Below the pieces are notes generated by a model. The model saw only the letters and a list, made by a program, of their open reading frames with translations. It did not search any database and had not been told where the DNA came from. From Candidatus Omnitrophota bacterium (lineage in GTDB: Bacteria > Hinthialibacterota > Hinthialibacteria > Hinthialibacterales > Hinthialibacteraceae), in assembly GCA_040755155.1 (NCBI GenBank), contig JBFMBP010000081.1, positions 1 through 64,000 of the forward strand: a stretch of 64,000 bases of DNA. Reading direction: 5' to 3'. The position numbers and the translations under genes are program-made. Shown here piece after piece: positions 31,599 to 39,932 of the stretch. The stretch's first letter is position 1. Each line of letters opens with the position of its first letter.

Positions 31599-33248
31599 TC
31601 AGGAGCCGCCGCCATCCAGTTTGGCTTTCCGGGCGGCTTTCCGCGCTTCTCGTTCCGCCGTGATGCGTTCGATTTCAATGCGTTCTTCCTCATCCCGCTT
31701 CTTTTTCGATTCTTCCAGTTCAATCAACCGTCCAAACATGCCGCCGCCTTTGAGGGTTTGCTTGATCTCGTCGCCGAAGGGCGTATTGTGCCAGAAAAAT
31801 TCGCGGAATCGTTTATCCAATTTGGGAATCCTTCGCGCTTCATTAGCGACCCAATGATAATAATTATCCATAAAAACGGCTTTAAGGTCCTGCCTTTGCT
31901 CTTTGGTGGAAAACAGAGCGATCCATTTGCCGGTAAGGCCTTCCGAGAGCCAGTAGTGCATGGCGTCGGTCTTGGCGTATTCCCAACGGTAATCGGAGAT
32001 GCCCGTTATTAACGCCCTGATGCTGGACCGTGGGGGAAAGGCGCAGATGCAAATGCGCGCTCCGCTTCGCCCTTTCATTCCCGGACTCCACGGTTCCCAG
32101 CATCCCGATCTCTGCCCATACCCCGGACAGATGATGAATAAAGGCTGCAAATCGACGTCGTCCCCTTTGTATTTTTTCTGAAACATCTGGTAATCGCAGC
32201 TAACGACGAACTTCAACGCCTCTTTCAACCAGGCGCGGTTTATAATGGGATTTTCGCGGCTAGGAGCGCAATATTCCTGCGTTAAGATCGCCACCGTATT
32301 CGCTCTCGCTCCGACGCACATCCTTTGCATTTGCGGCACATTGATGATTTCGTATTTCAACGCCAAAGCGCCCGTCGCCTTCGGATCGGGCTTGACGCCG
32401 TCGAGCGAATATTCGTCGATGGTGCTGTATTTTATCCGCCCCCGAGCGATTTCGTCGAACCATTCGTCGACGAAATACATGCCAGTGTCCTCCGGCTTGC
32501 TTTTATCCAGGTAGAGTTGATTCCAAATGTCCATGCGGTCCGCCATCAATTTTTCGTCCAACATGCCGTACCGCATGGCTAAGCGTTTTTCCCAGATTAA
32601 ATTTTCGCTCGCCTGGCGTTTAGCCATATTGGCGACCATCCGCCAGAAAACGCTGGTCAAAGAAAGCAAGATATTGCGCCGCTGCTCTTTTTCGCAGGTA
32701 TCCAGATTTTGAAGCAGCGACTTGATTTCGTCCGCTTCTTCCTCGCCGTCCAGCACGGCGCTTAAAAAGGCGCCTGCTTTGTAATGAATAACGGTTTGGG
32801 GCGGTTGCGGGATTTGGGCTGCTTCTATGATGGGTCCTTCTTCCTCCGGCGTCTCCGCTGGAGTCTCTTCGGCGCCGGGAGGCGGCGTTTCTTTGATAAC
32901 TGGAGGCGGCGGCTCTTCTTTTTTGGCTCGTATGGCCTCTTTAACTTTCTCATCGATTCCCGGCGCCGCCTTTTTGACGAATGTGGCGGAGCGTTCCTCC
33001 AACGGTTTGACTTTGGGCGGAATCGTGGGCGTGACGACGGCTTGTTTCTTTACGGGTTCGGGCGATGCCATCTCTTCTAAGATGGCTTTTACGGTTTGGG
33101 ATGGGCCGTTCGCTGCAATATCTACCAACTGGTTTCGTAAATCCAGAATCTCTTGATCGCGCTTCTTGAGCATGACTTGATACTGCTTGACCTTCTGCTC
33201 AAGATTCTTGATATATTGAACGATTTGTTCCCGATTCATGGCAGCCAT
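31599..33248 (-). CDS. Large coiled-coil protein of unknown function
   Basis: I do not recognise a family for this 549-residue protein. It begins with a coiled coil (about residues 1-45, 'IVQYIKNLEQKVKQYQVML'), followed by a Pro/Glu-rich linker (about 75-150). A large folded region comes next, with several Trp-rich and Cys-rich stretches ('SGCWEPWSPGMKGRSGARIC'), and a highly charged helix rich in Lys, Glu and Arg forms the C-terminus. No signal peptide or membrane segment is seen, so it is probably cytoplasmic. AAGGAG lies 11 bases before the chosen ATG at 33248; 33239 is an alternative. It sits between rpe and sixA in the housekeeping run, so a basal cell-biology role is possible. Confidence 0.7.
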   Translation of the reverse strand: MAAMNREQIVQYIKNLEQKVKQYQVMLKKRDQEILDLRNQLVDIAANGPSQTVKAILEEMASPEPVKKQAVVTPTIPPKVKPLEERSATFVKKAAPGIDEKVKEAIRAKKEEPPPPVIKETPPPGAEETPAETPEEEGPIIEAAQIPQPPQTVIHYKAGAFLSAVLDGEEEADEIKSLLQNLDTCEKEQRRNILLSLTSVFWRMVANMAKRQASENLIWEKRLAMRYGMLDEKLMADRMDIWNQLYLDKSKPEDTGMYFVDEWFDEIARGRIKYSTIDEYSLDGVKPDPKATGALALKYEIINVPQMQRMCVGARANTVAILTQEYCAPSRENPIINRAWLKEALKFVVSCDYQMFQKKYKGDDVDLQPLFIICPGYGQRSGCWEPWSPGMKGRSGARICICAFPPRSSIRALITGISDYRWEYAKTDAMHYWLSEGLTGKWIALFSTKEQRQDLKAVFMDNYYHWVANEARRIPKLDKRFREFFWHNTPFGDEIKQTLKGGGMFGRLIELEESKKKRDEEERIEIERITAEREARKAARKAKLDGGGS

Positions 33249-33409
33249 GGGGCCGATGGCTCCTTGATAAGGTTTTTCCAATTCCTTGAATGTTCATTGT
33301 AATATTTTGTTGGACAAATTACCACTGGAATCGGAACAATTTTTCGAGATTGGATGGATTTTGGACCTGTAGGGGCGTCCCCCAGCGGGCGCCTGGAAAA
33401 AGCGGCGCT

Positions 33410-34075
33410 TCAATCCCCAACAAGCCGGGACAAATTGCGAAAGGCTTCGGGAGCGTTCTCCTTGCCGAAGATGGAATATCCCGCCACAAATTCTTGCGCT
33501 CCAGCTTGAAGCGCCTGCCGGATCGTCTCTTCCCCGATGCCGCCATCCACTTGGATGAGGAACTGGGCGCTTAATTGTTCCCGGCGTTTCGCCAGCCATT
33601 CGATTTTGGGCAGGACTTCGGGGTGGAATTTCTGGCCGCCGAATCCGGGATTCACCGTCATAACCAAAACTTGATCCACTTTTTCGAGGCAGGATCCAAG
33701 GGCTTCCATTTTTGTTGGAGGATTAATTACAATCCCCGTTTTTTTCATGCGTTCTCGGATGATTTCCAAGACGTTGGCCGCATCCACAGGCGCTTCGATG
33801 TGAAATGAAATGCTGCGCACGGAGGGGAAATCGAACCAGGGAATTTGCTCGTCGGGATTGGTTACCATCAAATGGACGTCGAACTGGCTTTGGATTAAGG
33901 GCTGCAAGTTTTCGATTAGCAAAGGCCCCATCGTCAGGTTGGGAACGAAATGGCCGTCCATGACGTCGAAGTGAAAAACATCCGCTCCCGCCGCTTCCAG
34001 CGAACGCAGCGATTCTTCGAGACGGCCAAAGGGCGCCGATAACAAGGAAGGCAATATTTTCAATGAATTTTTCAT
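33410..34075 (-). CDS. rpe: Ribulose-phosphate 3-epimerase
   Basis: This 221-residue TIM-barrel enzyme interconverts ribulose 5-phosphate and xylulose 5-phosphate. Metal and catalytic residues are visible in 'ILPSLLSAPFG', 'VFHFDVMDGHFVPNLTMGP', 'DVHLMV', 'SFHIEA', 'VLVMTVNPGFGGQ' and 'IQVDGGIGEET'. Length is typical. It begins seven bases after pdxJ. Confidence 0.95.
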   Translation of the reverse strand: MKNSLKILPSLLSAPFGRLEESLRSLEAAGADVFHFDVMDGHFVPNLTMGPLLIENLQPLIQSQFDVHLMVTNPDEQIPWFDFPSVRSISFHIEAPVDAANVLEIIRERMKKTGIVINPPTKMEALGSCLEKVDQVLVMTVNPGFGGQKFHPEVLPKIEWLAKRREQLSAQFLIQVDGGIGEETIRQALQAGAQEFVAGYSIFGKENAPEAFRNLSRLVGD

Positions 34076-34082
34076 CGTAGAA

Positions 34083-34820
34083 TCAAGCGCGTCTTCTCTC
34101 GGCGGCGTGATCGATGAGCGTTTTCATCTCGCGCACGGCGCGCTCCATACCTACCAATGTTGCGTAAGATATGATGCTATGGCCAGTATGAAGCCATTGG
34201 ATTTGCGGCAGGGCGGCTATGCGCGCCGTATTGCGATAATGCAGGCCGTGGCCGGCATTGACGTTCAATCCTAATTTTTCGGCTTGTTCAGCGGCCTTGA
34301 CGACGATGGCGAACTCTTTGTCTTCCTCTTTCGGCGTTGAGGCGAGGGAGTAGGGTCCCGTATGAATCTCGACGAACTGGACGCCCAGCGAGTGCGCCGC
34401 CGCGATCTCTTCCGCCTTGGCGTCGATGAAGATGCTCACGAGGATGCCCGCATCCAGCAATTTTTGGATATTCGGCTGCAGAATCTTCTCCCGTCCGGCG
34501 GTTTGCAGGCCGCTTTCCGTCGTTCGTTCTTGCCGCAACTCCGGTACTAGCGTGCAGGCGTGAGGTTGAATCGCCAAGGCCAGATCGGCCATTTCGTTGG
34601 TCAAGGCCATTTCCAAGGTCAGAGGAACCTGAAGCATCCGCCGCAGCAGCTCCACATCCCGGTCTTGAATATGCCGCCGGTCTTCGCGCGGATGCACGGT
34701 GATCCCGTCGGCGCCGCCCAATTGAGCGAGGACGGCGGCGTCCACCGGATCGGGATAAGGCGTATCGCGCGCCTGGCGCAGCGTGGCGATATGATCGATG
34801 TTCAGAGAGAGTTTCGGCAT
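34083..34820 (-). CDS. pdxJ: Pyridoxine 5'-phosphate synthase
   Basis: PdxJ closes the ring of pyridoxine 5'-phosphate in the DXP-dependent vitamin B6 route. The 245-residue chain opens 'LSLNIDHIATLRQARDTPYP' and contains 'GADGITVHPREDRRHI', 'EMALTNEM', 'VEIHTGPY' and 'VNAGHGLHYRN', the classical phosphate and substrate loops. One base separates it from the YbbR gene upstream. Confidence 0.96.
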   Translation of the reverse strand: MPKLSLNIDHIATLRQARDTPYPDPVDAAVLAQLGGADGITVHPREDRRHIQDRDVELLRRMLQVPLTLEMALTNEMADLALAIQPHACTLVPELRQERTTESGLQTAGREKILQPNIQKLLDAGILVSIFIDAKAEEIAAAHSLGVQFVEIHTGPYSLASTPKEEDKEFAIVVKAAEQAEKLGLNVNAGHGLHYRNTARIAALPQIQWLHTGHSIISYATLVGMERAVREMKTLIDHAAERRRA

Positions 34821-34821
34821 A

Positions 34822-35595
34822 TCATTTTCCCTTTTTTTCCAATTTCAACGTAACGGTAACTCCCCGTATGTTCTCCTGCGCCGGATGGATGTCAATCCCT
34901 TTTTCCATCCGTTCCAATGGCAAAAAGATGGGGGGCGTATTGGGGGAAATCAAACTCATGTTCAAACTCACGGTCGATACGGATTGGATGCGGCTCAAGG
35001 CCGCCCGGTCGCCGGTGAAGGCGATTTTATCGGGATCGATGACAAGGCTCTTCAAATCGTAGCCTTCGGGAGGCGTTCCCATGCGCGGCGCTTCCACGGC
35101 CAGCAGTTTTCGAACGCGCAAGAGCGGGATCGCGATTTTGGCGGAATCGGCGGTTTCGAAATTCGGTTGGGTTTCCGCCAAATCCCAATAGGCGACGCTT
35201 ATCGTCGCCTGGCTTGGAGCGATGCTGTCTTCCAAGATGGAAATCCGCGCCCGGTCACGCGGCTCCAGGTTCGTACGGAACATCTCGTTCGTCAAAATCA
35301 CGTTCAACGGAGAGCCGTCCTCCGGCGGCGCGAACTTGGAGAGATCGATGCGGAAACTGGAAAGATCGGGACGAATCAGTTCCAGGGAATTTCTTGCGCC
35401 CAGAATCGTAACGCGCGCCTGCGGAGATATCCAGCGATCGGGAAGATAATAGAAATGGGGCAAATTTTCCACCGTGACGGGAACATCCGTCAACGTACGG
35501 CGATTAATGCGATCCTGTCCTTTCAACCAGACCATGCCCACGGCCAACAGCAACGCGGCGAACTTCAAACCCAGGTTCGATGTCAACCGGCTCAT
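34822..35595 (-). CDS. cdaR: YbbR-domain protein, CdaR-like partner of the diadenylate cyclase
   Basis: This 257-residue protein has one N-terminal membrane helix ('LGLKFAALLLAVGMVWL') and two or so YbbR-type beta domains exposed outside the membrane, with 'VPVTVENLP' and 'VTILGARNSLELI' segments. It overlaps cdaA by four bases, the arrangement known from Gram-positive bacteria where CdaR binds and modulates the cyclase CdaA. Bacillus CdaR has more YbbR repeats, so this is a shorter form. Confidence 0.87.
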   Translation of the reverse strand: MSRLTSNLGLKFAALLLAVGMVWLKGQDRINRRTLTDVPVTVENLPHFYYLPDRWISPQARVTILGARNSLELIRPDLSSFRIDLSKFAPPEDGSPLNVILTNEMFRTNLEPRDRARISILEDSIAPSQATISVAYWDLAETQPNFETADSAKIAIPLLRVRKLLAVEAPRMGTPPEGYDLKSLVIDPDKIAFTGDRAALSRIQSVSTVSLNMSLISPNTPPIFLPLERMEKGIDIHPAQENIRGVTVTLKLEKKGK

Positions 35596-36356
35596 GAACT
35601 GCCTCTTTTCTTAAGCACATTGGTTAAAATCGATGGGAAGCGCTCCACGTCGATTTGGCGCGTAATTCGTCCGTTGATCGCCAGCGATACGCCGCCGGTC
35701 TCTTCCGAGACGATGACGACGACGGCGTCCGTTTCCTCGGCCAGACCCAAGGCCGCCCGATGGCGCATTCCCCAGCTGGAATCGATCTGTTCCCGCTCGC
35801 TCAAGGGCAGAAGACAAGCGGCGGCGGCGACTCGTCCATTTCGCAGAATGACGGCGCCGTCATGCAGCGGAGTCAAAGGTGAAAAAATCGTTACTAACAA
35901 TTCGGAGGAGACGTAGCTATCCATTCGGATGCCAGTATCGATGAAGCCTTGCAGGCTGGAATAGCGCTCGAAAACGATCAAGGCTCCGATATGCCGTTTG
36001 GAGAGAACTTGCGCCGCCTGGGCGGCTTCGGCGCAAATCGGATCATCCTGGTTGCGGGATCGCTGAAAGAAACTCGTGCGCGTCATTTCCGTCACTGCCC
36101 GCCTCAGCTCGGGGGCGTAAAGAATTACCAGTCCAATGAAACAAGGCAATTGCGCGGAAGTTAAAACCCAATAGATAGTAGCCAGGTTCATAGTGCGGCA
36201 CAAATAGGATAAAAGGAGCAGCAGAACCATAAACTGGACGACGTGCATCGCCCGGGTGCCGCGAACGGATTTCAGCAGCAAGTATACCATCGCCCAAAGA
36301 ATGACGATTTCCGTTATAGCGTAGGGCGCTTCCTGTCCGAATACTTTTATCCACAT
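35592..36356 (-). CDS. cdaA: Membrane-bound diadenylate cyclase CdaA
   Basis: This enzyme makes cyclic di-AMP from two ATP. The 254-residue protein has three N-terminal membrane helices and a DAC (DisA_N) domain with 'SPLTPLHDGAVIL' (DGA at 166-168) and 'RHR' at 198-200. The residue before RHR is Met (GMRHR), where most homologues have Thr (GTRHR); its effect is unknown. 'ALIVFER' and 'VSEETGG' also match the family. It lies between folP and cdaR. A PgpH-type phosphodiesterase at the far end of the window could degrade the product. Confidence 0.93.
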   Translation of the reverse strand: MWIKVFGQEAPYAITEIVILWAMVYLLLKSVRGTRAMHVVQFMVLLLLLSYLCRTMNLATIYWVLTSAQLPCFIGLVILYAPELRRAVTEMTRTSFFQRSRNQDDPICAEAAQAAQVLSKRHIGALIVFERYSSLQGFIDTGIRMDSYVSSELLVTIFSPLTPLHDGAVILRNGRVAAAACLLPLSEREQIDSSWGMRHRAALGLAEETDAVVVIVSEETGGVSLAINGRITRQIDVERFPSILTNVLKKRGSS

Positions 36357-36367
36357 GAAAATGAACC

Positions 36368-37231
36368 TTATTGCGATTCGCCGTTCGTTAACGATTCCCG
36401 CCGAATGGCGTCCGCCATCGCCGCCGCGTCCCGCATGGCGGCCGCATCGTGCACCCGTACGATATCGGCGCCGTTCATGATGCCCGCTACGGCGGCGCCG
36501 ATCGTTCCCATGAGGCGATCTTCCGTCTCTTTTCCCGTCGTGATTCCAATAAAAGATTTGCGGGATACGCCGATCAACAATGGGTATCCCGTCAACCGAA
36601 TGCGTTCCAATCGGCTAAGGATCGAAAGGTTTTGCTGGGCTGTCTTCCCGAATCCGATGCCGGGATCGAGAACGATTTGGCCGCTCTCCACTCCGGCTTT
36701 TTGCGCTTCTTGGACCTGTCTTTCGAAGAACGAGCGAATTTCTCCCGCGAGATCGCAGTATTCTGTTAACGATTGCATCGTGCGCGGGTTACCGCGCATG
36801 TGCATTAAAATTAATCCGGCCCCAGACTCCGCCGCTAAATCCGCCAGCCGAGATTCGTTTTGCAAGCCGGATATATCGTTGACGATCGCCGCGCCCGCCT
36901 CTACAGCCTTTGCCGCCACGGCGTATTTGACCGTATCGATGGAGACGCAAAGGCCGCCCTTTCCCGCCGCTTCCCGGATGACGGGAAAGACGCGCCGAAG
37001 CTCTTCTTCCTCGGAAACAGCCTCCGCGCCAGGCCGCGACGATTCGCCCCCGACATCGATAATGTCCGCCCCTTCTTCCGCCAATTGGTAAGCGCGTTCG
37101 ATGGCGCGCTTCGCTTCGAAATAGCGTCCGCCGTCGCTGAACGAGTCGGGCGTAACATTTAATATGCCCATGATCAGCGTTCGTCTCCCCCATTCGAATG
37201 AGCGATGGCGGCATCGCCATAGGCGGGACAT
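36368..37231 (-). CDS. folP: Dihydropteroate synthase
   Basis: FolP joins p-aminobenzoate to dihydropterin pyrophosphate in folate synthesis. The 287-residue TIM barrel shows 'IMGILNVTPDSFSDGG', 'GADIIDVGGESSRPGA', 'ISIDTVKYAVA'-type loop, 'IVNDISGL', 'DPGIGFGKT' and 'GVSRKSFIG'. These are the pterin- and pABA-binding segments, all intact. The pairing ftsH-folP-cdaA is common in many bacteria. A 349-base gap separates it from ftsH. Confidence 0.95.
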   Translation of the reverse strand: MSRLWRCRHRSFEWGRRTLIMGILNVTPDSFSDGGRYFEAKRAIERAYQLAEEGADIIDVGGESSRPGAEAVSEEEELRRVFPVIREAAGKGGLCVSIDTVKYAVAAKAVEAGAAIVNDISGLQNESRLADLAAESGAGLILMHMRGNPRTMQSLTEYCDLAGEIRSFFERQVQEAQKAGVESGQIVLDPGIGFGKTAQQNLSILSRLERIRLTGYPLLIGVSRKSFIGITTGKETEDRLMGTIGAAVAGIMNGADIVRVHDAAAMRDAAAMADAIRRESLTNGESQ

Positions 37232-37580
37232 GGAACGGCGTTCCTTTCGTTTTCGGCGGATAGACCTCGGCTTATCCGTTCCATCATTTGGGAATGAAAC
37301 GGAGAATATCGTTTGTTAGGATGACGCCATTCGAGGATTTACGGCCATACCGTATGAATAAAGCCGCTTATCTTAATAAACAGCGATCAATGGCCAGTGG
37401 CCAGTGATGCGTGGATAGAGATATTTGTGGGGCTTGCTTCGCTTTTCCCGCTCAATGATTTTCGAAGCGTTTCAGGAGAACATCCCGCCCGCGGTACGCG
37501 GATTATATCAAGCATACAGGCGAAACGCTTGTTTAACCCAAGTTGGCGGGGTTCGCTTCGCTCGAGCCACCCTACAATTT
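37232..37580. other. Intergenic region between ftsH and folP
   Basis: Holds a family A repeat copy near the ftsH end (37545-37575) and otherwise no feature I can support. A family A hairpin right behind the ftsH stop could act as a 3' end. Confidence 0.5.
37545..37575 (-). repeat. Palindromic repeat family A, copy 3 (diverged)
   Basis: GGCGGGGTTCGCTTCGCTCG, then AGCCACCCTAC. It is in the opposite orientation to copies 1 and 2, six bases beyond the ftsH stop codon. Confidence 0.6.
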
Positions 37581-39530
37581 CTAAGCCGTTTCAGGAGAGA
37601 GGGATTCCAGTATTTTCGGCGGATCGGGAATCGCGACTTCTCTCTTCTTCTCCTCCGGCGCCGCCTCCGGTTTTTTCTCCACGCCGGGGATTTTCGCGCG
37701 AGATTCAATTGTATTTTTCCGGAGTTCTTTCACTTCGTCCGCGCTGAGTACTTCTCGTTCCAGCAAGGCGTTGGCTAAAGCGTCCAGCATGTCGCGGTTT
37801 TCATCCAGAACCCGCTTGGCGCGGTGGTAGCATTCGTCGACGATCTGCCGTACTTCTTTGTCGATCTCGAAGGCGATCTCTTCGCTGTATTCCCGGTCTT
37901 TATAAAAATCTCTCCCCAAGAAAATCTGATTTTCGTTCAATCCGAAGGTCAGCGGACCCAGTTTGTCGCTCATGCCGAATTGGCAGACCATTTTATGGGC
38001 GATGTCGGTAACGCGCTCCAGATCGTTCTGCGCTCCGGTGGTGACGTCGCCGAAGACGATGTCTTCCGCCACGCGGCCGCCCAGCAAGGTTACCATCCGC
38101 GCCATTAATTCATTGCGGGTGGTGAGATAGCGGTCCTCAATAGGAAGGTGCATGGTGTAGCCTAGCGCCCGGCCTCGCGGCAGAATCGATACTTTGTGCA
38201 CGGGATCGATTTCGTCCATGTCGAGACCCACGAGAGCGTGTCCTCCTTCGTGATAGGCGACGATCTTTTTCTCTTTGTCCGTAATCGCGCGGCTTTTGCG
38301 TTCGGGACCGGCGGTAACGCGTTCGATGGCTTCTTCGAAGTCCTCCATTTGTACGCAATCACGGTTTTTCCGCGCCGCCAGCAGAGCGGCTTCGTTGACG
38401 CAATTGTAGATATCTGCGCCGGAAAATCCCGGCGTCCGCCGCGCCAGCACGTGCATATCCGTGTCCTTGGCTAACACGATATTGCGGGTATGAACTTTTA
38501 AAATCCCTTCACGTCCGTTCAGGTCCGGCAGGTCGATGATGACTTGCCGGTCGAAGCGTCCAGGGCGCAGCAAGGCGGGATCGAGAACGTCGGGACGGTT
38601 GGTGGCCGCAATCAGGATCACGTCCTCGTTGGTATTGAAGCCGTCCATCTCGACGAGCAGCTGGTTCAGCGTCTGTTCCCGTTCGTCATGACCGCCGCCT
38701 ACGCCCGCGAAGCGCTGGCGCCCCACGGCGTCGATTTCGTCCATGAAGATGATGCACGGCGAATGTTTTTTCCCCTGTTCGAACAGATCGCGCACCCGCG
38801 AAGCGCCCACGCCGACGAACATTTCCACGAAATCGGAGCCGCTGATGCTGAAGAAGGGAACATTCGCTTCCCCGGCGACGGCGCGCGCCAATAAGGTCTT
38901 TCCCGTTCCCGGCGGGCCATGTAATAGAACGCCGCGTGGAATCCGGCCGCCTAATTTTTGGAACTTATGAGGATCTTTTAAAAATTCGACGACTTCCTCT
39001 AACTCTTCCTTGGCTTCATCGCATCCGGCCACGTCGTTGAAGGTGATTTTCGATTGATTTTCGCTGTTCAGCCGCGCCCGGCTTTTGCCGAACGACATGG
39101 CCTTGCTGCCGCCGATTTGCATTTGCCGCAAGATGAAGAACCACACGCCGATCAACAGAAGAATCGGCAATAGGCTGGTGAAAATCGTAAAAATCCAATT
39201 GCTGTCCGTTTTGCTGCGGTAAGAGAATTCTTTATGCGCTTTGGCGTAATTGTCGATTTTCTCCCACACCTTCACGCCCAGTTCGGGCGAGGCGAGTTGG
39301 ACTTCGAAGGGAACTTTATCTTGAATCGGTTTTCCATTCTCGACCATGAAGCCGGTGATTTTCGTAGGATAAAAATCCACATCCAGCAATTGGTATTTGA
39401 CGCCTTCATCCAAAATATCCATAAATACTTTCAAATCCAGTTGCCGGGGCCGTTCCGTTTGGATATTGAAGACCACCAGGATGATGATGAGGAGAAGAAG
39501 GCTGTAAAAAATAATGGTTCGGTTAAACAA
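37581..39530 (-). CDS. ftsH: ATP-dependent zinc metalloprotease FtsH
   Basis: FtsH is the membrane-anchored AAA+ protease that degrades short-lived regulators and damaged membrane proteins. The 649-residue chain has two membrane helices (about 5-21 and 112-134) around a periplasmic domain, Walker A GPPGTGKT (205-212), Walker B 'CIIFMDEID' (259-267), the second region of homology '[20 protein letters not shown]', and a zinc site 'HEGGH' (427-431), where most FtsH have HEAGH. '[11 protein letters not shown]' and 'TTGAQNDL' are also typical. The Ala-to-Gly change leaves the zinc ligands. The C-terminal tail is Lys/Glu/Pro-rich. Confidence 0.97.
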   Translation of the reverse strand: MFNRTIIFYSLLLLIIILVVFNIQTERPRQLDLKVFMDILDEGVKYQLLDVDFYPTKITGFMVENGKPIQDKVPFEVQLASPELGVKVWEKIDNYAKAHKEFSYRSKTDSNWIFTIFTSLLPILLLIGVWFFILRQMQIGGSKAMSFGKSRARLNSENQSKITFNDVAGCDEAKEELEEVVEFLKDPHKFQKLGGRIPRGVLLHGPPGTGKTLLARAVAGEANVPFFSISGSDFVEMFVGVGASRVRDLFEQGKKHSPCIIFMDEIDAVGRQRFAGVGGGHDEREQTLNQLLVEMDGFNTNEDVILIAATNRPDVLDPALLRPGRFDRQVIIDLPDLNGREGILKVHTRNIVLAKDTDMHVLARRTPGFSGADIYNCVNEAALLAARKNRDCVQMEDFEEAIERVTAGPERKSRAITDKEKKIVAYHEGGHALVGLDMDEIDPVHKVSILPRGRALGYTMHLPIEDRYLTTRNELMARMVTLLGGRVAEDIVFGDVTTGAQNDLERVTDIAHKMVCQFGMSDKLGPLTFGLNENQIFLGRDFYKDREYSEEIAFEIDKEVRQIVDECYHRAKRVLDENRDMLDALANALLEREVLSADEVKELRKNTIESRAKIPGVEKKPEAAPEEKKREVAIPDPPKILESLSPETA

Positions 39531-39932
39531 GATTCGTTTTCCTTAGCAGGAGGTTCGTTTGTTAAGATTAACAAAATCAAGGTTTGGTTTTAGAGCGGGC
39601 CGGAACTGGCGACGTTGCGGCGAGCCGGCCGGACGGATATTTCTACTTATGATGCCAAAAATGCCTTTCTTTCCTATTTTGCCGCGTCGGCGCCGCCCGA
39701 AGGAAATTGGATCGATGCAATTGCGCATTGGCATGCCGCTATGATAATTAGGCTGGGTATTAATCCATTTCGATCCCAACGAAAACGCCTCCCCAAAATT
39801 TCATGGAGAGGAGCATTTTCATTTTGCCGTACTGAAGCTAATAATAGGACAATATTTAATGTTAAATCAATTAACCTTTCTGTCAAGCAAAGTGTAGGCC
39901 GAAAGCGGCGCGATACGGTTTTTTTTGGGATT
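39531..39932. other. Leader region upstream of ftsH
   Basis: About 400 bases without a supportable gene. The best signal is a minus-strand promoter at 39886-39859 that would give ftsH a leader of about 320 bases. I see no recognisable RNA element in it. Confidence 0.45.
39859..39886 (-). promoter_or_regulatory. Candidate promoter of the ftsH operon
   Basis: On the minus strand TTGACA (39886-39881) is followed after 16 bases by TAACAT (39864-39859). Confidence 0.4.

Noticed and set aside
31599-33248. Zinc peptidase in the unknown coiled-coil protein
   Set aside because: A 'DAMHYW' stretch looked like a metal site, but there is no HExxH or other complete motif.
39543-39886. Small minus-strand ORFs of 70-78 codons upstream of ftsH
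   Set aside because: They include the promoter region, have no Shine-Dalgarno sequence and read as random composition with many Arg and Pro residues.
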